The notes under the pieces: model-generated
The model's input: only the letters and a program-made list of their open reading frames with translations
What the model was told of the DNA's origin: nothing
The model's database searches: none
Position numbers and translations under genes: made by a program
Shown here: one piece after another, positions 37,729-51,600 of the stretch
How the letters are laid out: each line of letters starts with the position of its first letter
Position numbering within the stretch: position 1 is the first letter of the stretch
Assembly (NCBI RefSeq): GCF_965638725.1
Contig: NC_134950.1
Location: 29,946,932-30,010,931, forward strand
Source of the DNA: Aptenodytes patagonicus
Taxonomy: Eukaryota; Chordata; Aves; Sphenisciformes; Spheniscidae
DNA length: 64,000 bases
Direction of reading: 5' to 3'

Positions 37729-37905
37729 CAAAAGGTTTAAAGCGCTCACAAACCTCAGATGCGCTGGGTGTCCTTCAGCGCCACCTCCTGCCACACAACG
37801 CGTTTATAACTGCGCAGAACTGCGCAGGGTCTCGGAGCAGCCGCCCCCCACTCTCCCCAGCCCCGAGACCGCAAAGCGGTAGCAATGGGGCTGATGAGAC
37901 AAGGC
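37729..37905. promoter_or_regulatory. Small CpG-rich cluster with a tandem TGCGCAG motif
   Basis: About 12 CpGs occur in roughly 175 bp, close to the number expected from composition. Most surrounding non-repeat sequence is CpG-poor. AACTGCGCAG occurs twice in direct tandem (37808-37827), giving two TGCGCA cores of the kind bound by NRF1. A 156-codon ORF crosses it but has no recognisable domain. This could be a small unmethylated element (enhancer, or a promoter of an unannotated transcript) or a remnant of a GC-rich repeat. It is shorter than a classical CpG island. Confidence 0.35.
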
Positions 37906-38470
37906 ACAGCCTGCTGCCATCTGTCCCCAACTGTGGTGCCTCTTCCGATGTAACACAGCCATCCCACGGATTTGGGGGAAGTCACAGCAGTGAAGGATTC
38001 CCACTCACCCCTACTTGCAAGGCAGTTTTTCTTAGTGCAGAAGCTGCTGCAAGGCAAGTCACTGAAAAGACCCATTTCTTCAGAGCCTGCTTTCCCTCAT
38101 ACACTGCTTCATTACAGCTTAATTCTGACTGTGCCATTACAAGCTCTTACAGGTTTGTGCTGCCCATATACACTAGGAAGTCTGCATGCCCCTAGAGGTA
38201 AGCTGCAGACGGAAGACCGTTAGGCTTTGTCTCTCCAAATTTGTGGCATAGTTGTAAGAAAGATTTCTACAAGATACTTGTTCCAAATTCATAATTTTTC
38301 ATTGTTTCCCATTCAAAAAAAAAGTCTAGTGTGAAACTGAACAGAGACATATCGCCATCCAAGTTCAATCAAAAAGACAAGAAATTCAGCATACGATCAG
38401 CAGCATTTTATCACTTTGCATAGCTGGGAGATGTAAACCATTGCAAATATAGTACTCGACATATATGGTA
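37906..38470. other. Non-coding spacer before CR1 copy B
   Basis: No gene or repeat recognised. Confidence 0.45.
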
Positions 38471-39589
38471 TATGACCAGGTGACCCGCCTAGTGGATGAG
38501 GGAAAGGCTGTGGATGTGGTCTACCTGGACTTCAGTAAGGCCTTTGACACTGTCTCCCACAACATTCTCCTCCAGAAGCTGGCAGCTCACAGCTTAGACG
38601 GGTGTACTCTGCTCTGGGTCAAAAACTGGCTGGACGGCCGGGCCCAGAGAGTTGTGGTGAATGGAGTTACATCCAGTTGGCGGCCGGTCACGAGCGGTGT
38701 TCCCCAGGGCTCAGTTTTGGGGCCGGTCTTCTTCAATATCTTTATCAATGATCTGGATGAGGGGATCGAGTGCACCCTCAGTAAGTTTGCAGGCGACACC
38801 AAGTTGGGCGGGAGTGCTGATCTGCTTGAGAGTCGGAAGGCTCTGCAGAGGGACCTGGACAGGCTGGATCGATGGGCCCAGGCCAACTGTATGAGGTTCA
38901 ACAAGGCCAAGTGCCGGGGCCTGCACTTCGGCCACAACAACCCCATGCAGCGCTACAGGCTTGGGGAAGAGTGGCTGGAAAGCTGCCTGGCAGAAAAGGA
39001 CCTGGGGGTGCTGGTCGACAGCCGGCTGAACATGAGCCGGCAGTGTGCCCAGGCGGCCAAGAAGGCCAATGGCATCCTGGCCTGTATCAGAAATAGTGTG
39101 GCCAGCAGGAGTAGGGAAGTGATTGTCCCCCTGTACTCGGCCCTGGTGAGGCCGCACCTCGACTACTGTGTTCAGTTTTGGGCCCCTCACTACAAGAAGG
39201 ACATTGAGGTGCTGGAGCGTGTCCAGAGAAGGGCAACGAGGCTGGTGAGGGGTCTGGAGAAGAAGTCTTATGAGGAATGGCTGAGGGAACTGGGACTGTT
39301 TAGCCTGGAGAAAAGGAGGCTGAGGGGAGACCTCATCGCTCCCTACAACTCCCTGAAAGGAGGTTGTAGCGAGGTGGGTGTCGGTCTCTTCTCCCAAGTA
39401 ACTAGCGATAGGATGAGAGGAAATGGCCTCAAGTTGCGCCAGGGGAGGTTTAGATTGGACGTGAGGAAAAATTTCTTTACTGAAAGAGTGGTTAAACATT
39501 GGAAGAGGCTGCCCAGGGAAGTGGTTGAGTCCCCATCCCTGGAAGAATTTAAAAGACATTTAGATGAGGCGCTTAGGGACATGGTTTAG
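38465..39589 (+). pseudogene. CR1 ORF2 C-terminal fragment with broken RT motif C
   Basis: The frame is open for 374 codons; the first two codons are host flank. Motif A ([13 protein letters not shown], Asp at residue 22) and motif B ([11 protein letters not shown]) are conserved. Motif C reads FAGDT instead of FADDT: the first catalytic aspartate (residue 110, codon 38792-38794) is glycine. RT needs this residue for metal binding, so the fragment is catalytically dead even apart from its truncation. The C-terminus is the family type ([17 protein letters not shown] and stop), a useful reference for the altered C-terminus of copy A. Confidence 0.85.
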
Positions 39590-39671
39590 TGGGCATGGTG
39601 GTGTTGGGTTGATGGTTGGACTCGATGATCTTAGAGGTCTTTTCCAACCTCAATGATTCTATGAGTCTATG
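38471..39671 (+). mobile_element. CR1 LINE retrotransposon copy B, 5'-truncated, ~1.2 kb
   Basis: Homology to copy A begins abruptly at TATGACCAGG (38471, corresponding to 14189), inside the RT domain just before motif A. It runs to the CR1 tail, ending GATTCTATGAGTCTATG at about 39671. This is a typical 5'-truncated LINE insertion in the same orientation as copy A. No internal frameshift is visible over the RT C-terminal half, and the normal ORF2 stop is kept (TAG at 39587-39589). Divergence from copy A is about 12% outside the identical block. Confidence 0.9.
38835..39283 (+). repeat. 449-bp block identical to 14553-15001 (CR1 copy B member)
   Basis: Partner of the identical block in copy A, at constant offset 24282. 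The next mismatches are at 38834 and 39284. Confidence 0.85.
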
Positions 39672-42600
39672 TAATACAATGCCATGTAAAAGCTTATTTA
39701 TGTGACAGTGGCCTTAACGATAAATAAAATGGACTTGACAAGGACAGACTTAATGATGTGGCACTCTCATTTGAACTCCTATTCTGTCTCAGGACAGTGG
39801 GTAAGAATTCATCCATTCTTAAATGGGCTCTTCTAGTAAGAACTCCCATTAACCTCTTGTGAACCTTTTATAAACTGAGGAGTATTGAAAATGTTCTAAA
39901 CCAGTAAATGGTGAAAATATGAAATAAACGTTGCAGAAACACAAATCCACTGGGATTTATTCTTTGAAATCTTTCACCTTGTACGGATTTGAAGACAAGG
40001 ACTTTCTTTCCTTCATAATAGGTATAATCTGAGTGATTGATTGCGTGGTTGAAAATTGAATTTAGTATTTTGAAATATGCTTTGTTTAAGAATGCACTGT
40101 ATTTGAGCTTCCTTTTGTTTATGGCTCAGTAACTGCTCCACTAGCTTGCTTTCAGAGATGCAACAATTTTTTCCCTCTGCTTATTCTCAGTTTCTCTAGA
40201 AAACTATGTATCTTGTTTAATGATTTTCTTCTCAAAATCTCTTTGAAGCAATTTAAAACTTTTTCTTTTGAATAAACAAACCTGTATGAAGAAATCCTAT
40301 AAAAATTCTTATCCCAAGGGATTGTAAGACTCATGTTCCTATCCAAATATGAATTCTTGGCACAGACTCAGTACAGTCCATGATTCACAAATCCTATGGG
40401 ATTATTGCAAAGCATTAAAAACATATACACGCAGGCATATTTTTCATCAGTAAAAACAGTGTGAGAGGAAACTACAGAGAACAGAGATCACTTTATACAA
40501 GGACATGACTCCAAAGTTTATGGCTTCATAGAACGATGCAGAATCCACAGAGAAATAAAGCAGTGTTTTATTTCCTTATTTTTTTTTTATTCCCAGGAAG
40601 ACACTTACTGAACAATTAAACAAACCCCAAAACAGTGGGAGAACCCACTCACTATGGCTCTAAAACACAGCAGAAATGGAGGGACAGTCTTTAAACTTAA
40701 GACATATTCCAGGATTAAGATGCCACTGTAAGCAGGTGAGAAGTTTCTTCCTCTTCTTCTCACCAGTAGAGTTTGGGGCATCTGAATTCATCATGATTGT
40801 GACATCGTCACATCTACCTGTTTGTCCTAATGTGCAGCCATGTATAATCATCATGTGCTCTATAGAAAATTCTCCCTTCACAATATTTACCTTCAAAATT
40901 CTGTGGAAATTGCTCTCTCGTCTTGGATTTTTTGTACTAAACATCCAAATAGCCTCTTGGCTCTTCCAGTCTTATCAGTCTCATTTTCAATAGCTTATTT
41001 AATTGCTACTTCTATTCTGCATTTAATCATTCATGCCATGTTCAACCCATGCATGGAACATAACCTATTCTCTTCAACTAAGTCTCTGTTAAAATCCTAT
41101 TTCAAGTGAGAACACTTCATTAATTTTTCCACATATGCACATATATCTTGATTTTATGAAAATATCCTGCCTTCTTTGTGTCTATCATTTATAGCATTAA
41201 CTCTTCTTAGCAGACACCATGTTTAATTTGTCTATTCAGAGTTGTGGAGTGAATTTCTGAAGTTGAATAAGTATTTGTACCTCCTGTAAAAGCATAACAT
41301 CCTTTATATATGTTGGATCATAAACTGAACTCTGTATTTTAGCATTGCATGGATTTCATGTATTTTTGAGCTTCATGTATGTATTTAGCACATTGATGTT
41401 AGGAAGTATGGGTCTGTTAACAGACATGATGCCTTTTGAATAGCTGTTCAAATGAGAAGATAAGTGGCATAACTTGCATGGATATTATGGGGAACTTTTT
41501 TTGTTCAAGTCACAGACAACTACATTTTGGAAGTCTAAGACAGACAGACAGTTTAGAGCTACATAAGCAAAATAGGTAGTCATCTAAGACAGCATGGCAC
41601 CGCCAGCTACCCTTCCTACACTAAGCTGTCCTGACTTCTTCATCTGAGGAAGTAATAAGGACGTATGTCAGCTACTAATAGGAGTGAGGGGAGATCATCT
41701 CCCAGTGGTAACCTCAACCCTTCCATCTGTCCACAATGCAGGAGCAGCAAAGTCAACATCTGGTGTGCTCTCATCCTAGTTCACAGCCTTGCCATGACAA
41801 CATGGAGTAGATCCTCTTCCTCGAAGGAGCAAAATTCAATTTTAACATTTCTGATAGACCATGAGCCAACATTTGCCCCCCATATCCAGTAACTATGCCT
41901 GGTACCTGGAGCATGTCAATTCATTAGATTAATCTAGCATCCAAAGTCAGCAGCCATTATAGGAATTTTCCTGTCTACATTAATAGTCCATCTTTTCCCA
42001 AATGAGAGTACAGGAAAAACAACAAAAAACCTCAACACCACCACTCTTCTATATTATTCTTTGAATTACCTTTGCAGAGGTAAACAAACAAAATATTGAA
42101 CAGCAGCCATGGTCTTCCACTATACAGAAAGGAAAAGGCATATAAACATGGTGCAGGAGAACTCTAAACTACAAATAATGCTAAGAGCAAGACTTGGTGA
42201 CTCAGTCCAGAATACAGAAAAGCTGTGCACCTTCCGAGATGGGAAGGAAATATAGAAGGACACTGTCATCCCTGGGTACTACTGCAACATCATGCCTTCT
42301 GTGCTATGACTTATTATAGAGTTAACACACACCACTGAACAAAATTTGCCCATCTGTTAGAGAAGAACTCTTGATATTTACATTCTTGTGGCTTTGCTAC
42401 AAGGCCTCTAAGAGACCATGTCAAGTAACTTCATCTACAGGCACTCATCTGAATTGCCCCACTCAAAAATTCAGTTGTCCTGATTCCTTTCATAATGTTG
42501 TGAGAAGAAAGGCATAAATGACCCTAATCTCCCTTCAGGAGGTCTATTGCTCCCCCTCCAGATAGTCGGGATGAATCTGTCTCTGCACTCAGCTCCCCAC

Positions 42601-45600
42601 TGGTACTGCTTTAAGACATAGCAAAGAAATGGGAATAAACATGTTACAAGATGGGCATGTACTCAGATACTGTGATAACAGGGTCTCACAAATGCTGAGG
42701 AGAAGCAAACACAGGGTTATAAATAAACACAATTTTATGGAGAATATTGCAAAAACCTTTCCCTTGCAATATATTTTGTTTATATGAAATACAAAGCTTT
42801 CCCTTCTCTTCCTTTAGCTTCATAATTAAAAGAAAAAAATAATTCTGTATGTCAGTGGTCCTTTGTTTATAAAGGATGATCTGTTAAAGGCATTGTTATT
42901 TTCTACTGAGAAAACTAACATATAGCCAAAAAATGGAGTAGAGTGATTTACAAAGAAAATATATACATACATATAGACTTCCCATATGACCTGAGAACTC
43001 TTGTTCCTCGGCTGTTTCCATGCCATGACAGCAGGTTTTAACCATTACCATTCAAAACATACTTCTCATCATACACTGTCCACAGGTCAACAATGTATGT
43101 AGTACAACAGAAAAGAAAAAAATTGCACAAAATTATATTAACGTGGAAACCTGAAGGATAATATCTCCTCTTAAAGAAAATATAGCAGTGAAAAAAAGAG
43201 TGATTTGCATTCCTGAAACCTGTGTTTCAAAAATAAATATATCTCAAGGCAAAAACATCTCCCTAGGATACTTCTGTCGCTGTATACTTGCATAACAATC
43301 TCCTTATTTGAAGATTTTTTTTTTCTGACTACCAAATCAAGTCGGAAGAAACTTTGTTGGGTTCCAGAAGTAAAATAAACCATATCTAGTCAGAGTTTTT
43401 AAACACAGTGCTTATTGTCAAAGGAATCCTTTTCCAAATTGTTATTTTCAAATTCATTGGACAGGTGTGTGACAAAGAGTAAATCAACATAAAAAGGAGA
43501 GCAAATAAAATACACAGCAGGATTAAGAAACAATTAATACAACACAAAGAGTTGGCAAGAAAGTGACTGATGATTTGGAGCCTGCTATTTATCAAATGCT
43601 AAAGCATAGTAGGTGGTTGAGGTTATTGTATTTTTCTATCAGTGACATCCATTTTTTTGGCAGATTCTGTAGGCACTAAGCACCTCAAAGCCATTCTTAG
43701 CTTTGCATGTGGTTAGGCTACTGAATCCAAAGGGAATGCATAAACACTTCTGTGTAGCTCGTCCTATAGGACATATTTATCTCATGTTATTGTGCTACAG
43801 AGCAGTACAGCAAGATCTGCTTGCTCCTACACAAAAAATAAATACTTAATGAAACATCTATTTTAAAATGTTTGTATATTCAGTGTGAACTACTTATTTC
43901 ATTTAGAAATAGCAAGATATAATTTTCAGTCTATGTTGAAAGAAACTGTAAAGACCTGACATTATCTTACGAAACAGGCTGCTCCTCCTGTGAGTCCAGG
44001 ATCGTACATGCATACTTAGAAAATATTTGTTACTGTTTTTACCTCTTTTCGTCCTTCAAAACCAATACAGCTGAGAGTGTATGAAAAAGATTACACTTTT
44101 GTCCAGCTGACAGTGGTGCAATTATCTGACAATTTCTCTATCACTTGTGCCTGAGGGCACCACTAAAGCAGGAGTAGTGCTGAAAGCAGAGCTTGGTTAT
44201 TTGTGAGAAATGGCAGGACAAATCAGTAATTTAACTACAGGCTACGCAGATTTTCAGAACAACCTTGGGATGGGAGAATGGTAGCCGGAATTTTGACTAA
44301 TGCCTAAGATAAAGTTTGATTAGTTTCCAGAAGACTGTAATACATATCTACCAACTGTAATAGGGAAGCAAGACCTGATGACACAAGAGGCCCCTTCTCG
44401 TACAACGTTATCTACTAGAATAAATTAATACATGAACAGTTTTAAGTACTATCCGACAGGAGAGTAGAGACTGCAGCAGGAGGCTCTAAATCTATTTCGT
44501 TTGGTTGTAAATTCACCAGACCTGGTTCCTAAGCATTCAGGATTACATTCACAAAAGGTATTTATGTGTGCCATATACTGTAATAATCATTTAGTATTTA
44601 TTGACTTTAAAGGGAGGTAAGCAATGATCTTTGTAGATCTAGCATTTAGCTCTTACCAAAGAGTAGAGCACTTCTAATTTACTGGTATGAAAAGGATGCA
44701 TGAAGCTACAAAACTCAATCTTTTATTGGGGCTTTAGCATTACCTTCAAAACTGTTCAATGTATGTACTGGTAAATAGCAGGACTCTTCAACTCATGACC
44801 TACTAACTACTTTTGGTCAATAAGCAGAAAAAACATATCTGGTGAACCATTGTCATCCCTTCCTTGGTCTAAACAAAGTTCTTCTCCAAACACGTGGCTG
44901 AAGAGCCCTGGCTGTGATTTGTTTTGTACATTAGTGGTGCAAGAAGCTCCACTGACCATTAGAAGTTGCCACTGCTCTTGTTAATAGAGCGCCAACTGAG
45001 GATCCCAAAAAGCATCACCATCAGCTTGTATGGGCTGCTTTTTCTATGACAGATTTGGCAGAGCAATAGAAAAGATATTATAGGAGCTTAATAGAAAATA
45101 AATTGGAGTCAGGAAGCAGCTGAAGGAGACCTGCTATAACATCTAGCATGATTTTAAGCAGGACACAGCAATGGAGCACTGACTGAAGAAGCAAGAGAAG
45201 TCTAGTGGTCTCACAACAAAGTGATACTGGATCTCTGGATTCTCTGTTGTTCGCGTGGTAGGAATCAAGATAAAGCACCTAAGAAAGAATATAACGTTCA
45301 GTGTTGTGGAGGAGCTGAAGAAGGAAATCAGAAGATTTAAGAGACATTCTGCAGAATGGGAATGAGGAAGAAAGGAATTTTGGATGATTATACAAATAAA
45401 AATTAACAACTATATGACTGATAGCAAGATTCATGGGTTTTCTGGGTTGACGTTAGGTTGGGGGTGAAAATGGGGGGAAGTTTTGCTAAACTACTGAAGG
45501 AACATGTTTCTTGCAATACACAGGGGTTGAGGATACAAAAAAACAGGGTAACTGGAGGTATGAGTAGATGCCATCCTCCATGCTCATACACATGCACATA

Positions 45601-48600
45601 GAAGGAAGTAGAAGAATGGGGTTACCCAGGAGCTCACAGTGCTTTGCTTCTAGCTCACCTCCATCAGTCAGATGCCCTTAAAAATAGAGTGTCTGCTAAA
45701 GACCGAACAGCCATGTATGAATAAACAGGAAAGTTGTAACTAAGAACTTTTCCAGGATTTCATCTGAAGGAAAACTGACTACTGGTCTGCTGCTTTATAA
45801 CTCTGGAAAAACTATAATTTTAAAGAGAGACATAAATCTTCCGCTTTCCCTGATAAAATTTACTGCTTTTCATAAACTGCTTAATCACGAACTTACTAGT
45901 GCTTTTGATTAATGACTGGGGAGAGAAAAAAAGTCATATTTTATCTGAATAACAAATGGCAGTTTTGTAGCAGTGAGAGCCATAACCAAGCTAACTCTAT
46001 AACAGAAGGGAAATGGCTTCTTTCCAGCTTTTACAGCACTGATTGAGCTTTTAAATACTAAATAAATCTCTTTTCCTACACTGCTAAAACTTTCATTGTT
46101 CCAAGAACAAGCTTAAACCTGAGATGATAGCAAATACATTAGCAAAGTCTAATATAGGAGGGGGAAAAAAAGCCCTATTTTAACCACTCCTTCAAACTCT
46201 TCAGGATTTCTGTGGGGTTTTTTTCCTCCTTAAATAGAAGTAGACTTCCAGCACTAGTGACCTTAAAAAGCAAATACTTTATTGCATCTTACCACCAAAC
46301 ATTTTATATCACCTTTAGAATCTCTTTATCTAGTTTTATCTCCAGCACACAGCACTTGGGAGTCTAAGAACATTCAAGTATAACTCCTAACACTTAAGAC
46401 ACAGTCTTCCAAAGACTTATGGACATGGTGAACTTTAAACAGAGAAATAATTCCATCAAATTCATTTATTTTACCCCTCACAATTTCAGTGAAAGAATTT
46501 ACCTTTTTTAAAGTTACCCATATGCACATATCTCAGCAGACCCAGAATCAAAGAGCACAGTAGCTGATGGCAAGTAGAATAATAACTAGTGTAAGTAACT
46601 GTCTCGCACAGCTGTTGTATGTATACAAGAATCACTCCACTGTTATGTGGGGACACAGGAGACAGACTGGTCTGTCTGGTCAAATGGGTGCAAGCTAATT
46701 TCAGTACATTGAGTTAGACAAGGTTAAGTTATCCTTCTCCTTAAATTATATGACAGATGAGTAGAGGTAACCTTAAAAGTAAAGAAAGATGCTTTTGTGG
46801 AGAGGTTGGAATATTGAGGTTAAAGAGACAATCAACTAAAATGAAAAGAAATCAGTTAAGTTTAAAAATATTGTTGGGGTTAGCAGGGGTCCAATGGATA
46901 TTGTAGGATTTTCCTATCCACAGGATAGAAGAGTCAGAATTAGAAGAATTATTTTTAATCAGGAGAGCATGTGCTAGTAACAATCTATCAACTTAAAATT
47001 TGCAAATGGAAGAACAGCTCTTCGTTCACATTGCCCTGAAAAATCTAAGTAAAAAAGGAACATGAATTCTTCACAGTATTACCTGAACATAAGTAAACCC
47101 CTTCCTGAAAATATAAAGTGAATATAGTAGGTCAGCCAAATCAATAAAGGACTTTTTTGCCATGAAATGCTCTTCTTTTTAAACCTATCTTACTGTTTAG
47201 CAGGAGTGACACTTAATGGTGAAATACTAGCCTCTACAACTTCTCTTAGAGCTGATCACATTACCAGAAGTATAATCAATGTTATACTTGCAAATGAGAG
47301 GTCCAGGAGAAGCAAGAAGCAGAGCCTGACTTGCTCATAGAGTCATTACTCTTCTACCTTTTGTTACTGAATCAAAGCTAATCATTAACACCAGACCCTT
47401 GTGAAGTGCAGACCAAACAGGTCACGAGTACTGTATAGGCCAGGCTTATTTGAAGCATTTTCCTTTTGATTTTCACTCCTACAAGTTTCACATATTTTAT
47501 CCAGTAAGTTGAAATGAAATTATTTGTATAAAATTTCCTGTCTTTACAGTAGAAGCTACCACCCTGCTCTGCCCTTCCCAAATTATGGAAGTGCAGGGCT
47601 AACACTTGCACTTGCTCTCCCTCTTTTTTGTGTTTCAGTTAATCTTTGAGCTATAATCTATACAGCTATACGATTCAACAGGAGATGTTGAGAATAGTTC
47701 TTTTCCGCTTTACAAAAGGTCAACCTAGTACTGCAGAAGAGTGGGAGCTGTGAATGTGAATCCCTTTTTGTCAGAGGTCAGAACCGAAGCCAGGTCCTGT
47801 ATTTGAGCTTAGGATAAAACCCACTAGATAGTTGCATTAAAACATTCTCACTGCTCTCTTTTAAAAGAAGATGAGAAAAGAAAGCAGAAGCCAATACAGC
47901 ACTCTGAAGAAGTTAATTATGTTAGGCACTACTTTTTTGAACCAAGCTACTTACACGAAAAGTGAACGTTTGCCTAATATCTGGTTTTTGTAACGCACTA
48001 TCTCATCAGAGTGAACAGAGTTGTTAATTTGCCTTAGAAGTACCATTAGTAATGGATTAAAAATAATAAGAATTCCTGTCCCTTCCACCAGAGGCTTCCC
48101 CATCCAAACAGCCAATTTGGCATTCATCACAACTGCAAAAGCACAAAAAAATTCTAGAATTGAAAACAAATAGATTGGTCTCGATCCATGCGTGGCAGGG
48201 AAAGCCTCCTCAGACAGTAATTACAACTCTATCTTTAAGTAGAGAAAAATACACAAAGGAAAACTGTAAAAGTTTGATGGACTGGTTGAAACTGGGGCAA
48301 GTCCCAATTCAGTGATTTATCAACTATATCAAATTAACTCCATATTTAAAGAGGTTTTTTTTTAAAGAGGGTTTTTTTTCTCTGCTAAGCCACTGTGCAG
48401 TGCCCAGTTCTCAGTTTGTTGCTGTGTTGTTGACTAGATTAGATAGCTTGTGTTGGTGGCATGCTTTAAATATTTATGTTAGCAAAAACGTAAGGCTTAG
48501 CATCACTGCAGTGGGAAGAGGATGCTCTGAGGGTACGTAGAAAATATGACGGGTTTAGAGGAATACATTAATACATTACACACTTCTGAGAGCTTTCATT

Positions 48601-51600
48601 CTTTTGATAACACAGTGAATTTCAGCTTTCCAGAAGAGATGCAATTTATAACCAAATTGCTATTTCTATTTCCCTCAGATAGAAGTGTTAATGTTATACA
48701 AGTGTTAACATTACTGGTGTGAAACACCCTAAATGCATCACGCTCTCTTCCTCCCCTCCCCATGATGATCATTTGCTTACAAGAGACTATAGGAAAGCAG
48801 TGGCCACAGATGTTTGTCCTCCATGCTTATTTCAGCTCTTTCCCACAGGTGCCTGCCTTGCACCTCTGGGTCCTTTTTCATCCAAATTAAGCCACATGTT
48901 CATCTCCCCAGTCCCTCTTCAAGAAAGTATGTCAAGCTTTTATAATTAAAATCATTGAAAAGGAAAGTAGTCTTATGAAAACAGTTATGGTACTGCATCA
49001 CTTAAGTTATCACATTTGCTTCTGTTTCTTAAACTTCTCAATTTTATTAAAAAGGGAAGCTTCAAAAGCCCACAAATATTGAACATGAAAGTCCAACTCT
49101 ATCCTGATCACCTTCAGATATTTTTCAGTGTAAACAAAATAAAAATAATTCCTTTTCTAAGTCTTTCTGCCCCCTTACTCCTATAAGAGAATATAATTGA
49201 GGAATGTTGAGAGGACACTGGTCAGGCACCAGGCACCAAGCATGAGATTATATATTGAAAACATTCTGAACAAGAGATACTTATTTCGGTATTTTTTTTG
49301 TAAAAAGAAAAAAATCCTTCTTTTAATGGGGTCTGCTTTTCACCTCACATTAAATGGTTTTGAGTTCCAAAACAGAACAGGTTCTAGACCTAAACCTTAC
49401 TAAAATTTGAGATTCAGTCATGGTTCAAGAACTTCTCTGCTTTTCATATACATCAAAGTTTCCTTTTCCTGATGTGCTCACACGTATGAAAGTTAAACTC
49501 ACTTGATGTTTTCTTACAGTTTTATTTAAAGGAATGAAATTCCTTTCTACCACTCCGCAAAGATAAATACTACCATCCTGGTTCTCCATGGGTATTCTAC
49601 ATAAGAGAAACAATTAGCAGTTAAAAAAGTCAATCATAACCAGCTAGTTGTGTGTGAAATCACATGAACGCAGTGACTAGAGAATAACTCTTACATTCTA
49701 GCTTTGAGTATAAAGTTATATGTAAAGCAGTGGTTCTGAAACCAATATCACAATATCTTCTGTGAAAAAGATATTCAAAATTTTTTAACAGCAAGATGCA
49801 TTCCAGGTCGCTGCTATTTTACAAGGCTGGAGAACAAAGCAGCAGAACCACATCTTTTTTGGGAGTCTTGACATTTTACTGAGGTTTTCGGCAGCCTGCT
49901 ATTTCAGTGTGTGCTTGCATGGTTCTGAGATCTTAGTGATCCTACTAGCATTTAGAGGAAAACAGTTTTACCAAAGTGACTTGCTTTTCAACCTCTCGAT
50001 GTAAATAGCCTTCAGGCAGAAAAAAAACAACTTGTCCAGTGGTTTTCAGTAAAAGTTTTTAAATTTGATGCACAGCCAGCCCATGCAGCTCGACGCTGAA
50101 GTACAGGTTCCAGTCCAGGAGTCAGACCTTTTGAAGGGAAAGGTTGTCTGTCCTCCCTATCTTCTTCCTGGGGTTTCCTACTGAAAATATTCCACAGAGG
50201 AGCACTTGTCAACTTCCCTACTGTAAACAGCTGGAGTACGTATTCACAAAAACTGTAACAGTACAGAATGATGTTTAAGCTCATCTCACATATTTTGAGA
50301 AACTCCAGCAATTGAACTTCATATTTTGAACAACTCCAGCCTCCCTAGAAATGGCTCACACACAGAGGGCTTCCCCTGGGAAATATCCAGCAGATCACAT
50401 ACAGGCAATTTCCCATCTAAAGGATGTGGCAAAGAATCTATTCCCTTCTATACTAATCTGTTCTTCTCCATGGAGATGCCTGAAAAATGGGAAGAGAAAG
50501 GGGACGATGGCCTCAGTAGTATAAGATTACTGAATGACTACATGTGGCATGAGAGCTCTGCTTTTTAGGTTTGTTTCTGACACAAGAATGACCTCTTACA
50601 CATTCCAAACCAGTACTGCTTACCAGTTAAGGTAGAGAGGAGACCCTAAATTGCCAGTTTGAGATTACGTGGTCTTCCAGGAGGGGCTGCAGGACGCCTA
50701 ATTCTTCCAGTGACCTAGCCCACGGCTAAGACTCCTCTAGGTAGGTCTCATGACCACCTTTCTGGAGGGGCTGTTCCTTTTTTCCCCTAGGTCCAGAGAC
50801 TCATTTTGGATATTCATTTAAGTGAGAGAGAGAGAGACTTTTGAGCACTACCCTAGCTAATAAAGCTTTCTCATGTGATGAGTCACATTGTAGGCAGTAA
50901 CACACTGTTACTAAAGAAATTCTGCCCATTAGGACACATAAGAAATACAGGCATAAACATCTAGTGGTGGTGCCTTTTTTCTTTTTTTTTTTTGAGGGGA
51001 AAAAAAAGAAGCAAAAAGACAGAGAGCAAAAAAAACCCAGACATGCTAAGGGAAGTGTACTTTCTACTAGTAGACAAGAACTTTCCTCAGCTTTTATTAT
51101 GCCTGCAGATCAATGGCATAATTAAACATAAGTGGGCTTACATTTTTCTTCTATCTTATGCCCCATTCCTTTGATCCACGATACTTTCATCAAAAGAGGT
51201 CACTAGCAAAAGGTGGTATCAGCCATCATAATTTTGGCAGGCTGACAGTCAATTTTGTCACCTCCTCCAACCCACCCATCACATTATGGCATGATGATAG
51301 TATCACTCTCAGAGCTAGCCAGGATCTGGTGACGGCTCCAGAAAATGAGCCTTTAGGATATGGCTCCTACCTTAACTAAGTAATTTTATATAAAGCAATG
51401 TGAAAAGGAACAGGAAATATCAGCACCCTGTCTTTTCCAGCCTATTGCCACAAAGCATAAACTGAACAAAACCTGTTAGTTGGATTTGACATATAAAACT
51501 GAATTTGAAAGGAAAAATTAGAGTCTGCATTCCTTGAAGGCCAAAACAATCAAGATTATTGTGTATTTCCAGATTCCTCCAGACCTATTACTGCCTCAAA

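Noticed and set aside
37725..38195. 156-codon ORF over the CpG-rich cluster
   Set aside because: GC-rich sequence has few stop codons by chance. The overlapping minus-strand ORFs are just as open, and no domain is visible.
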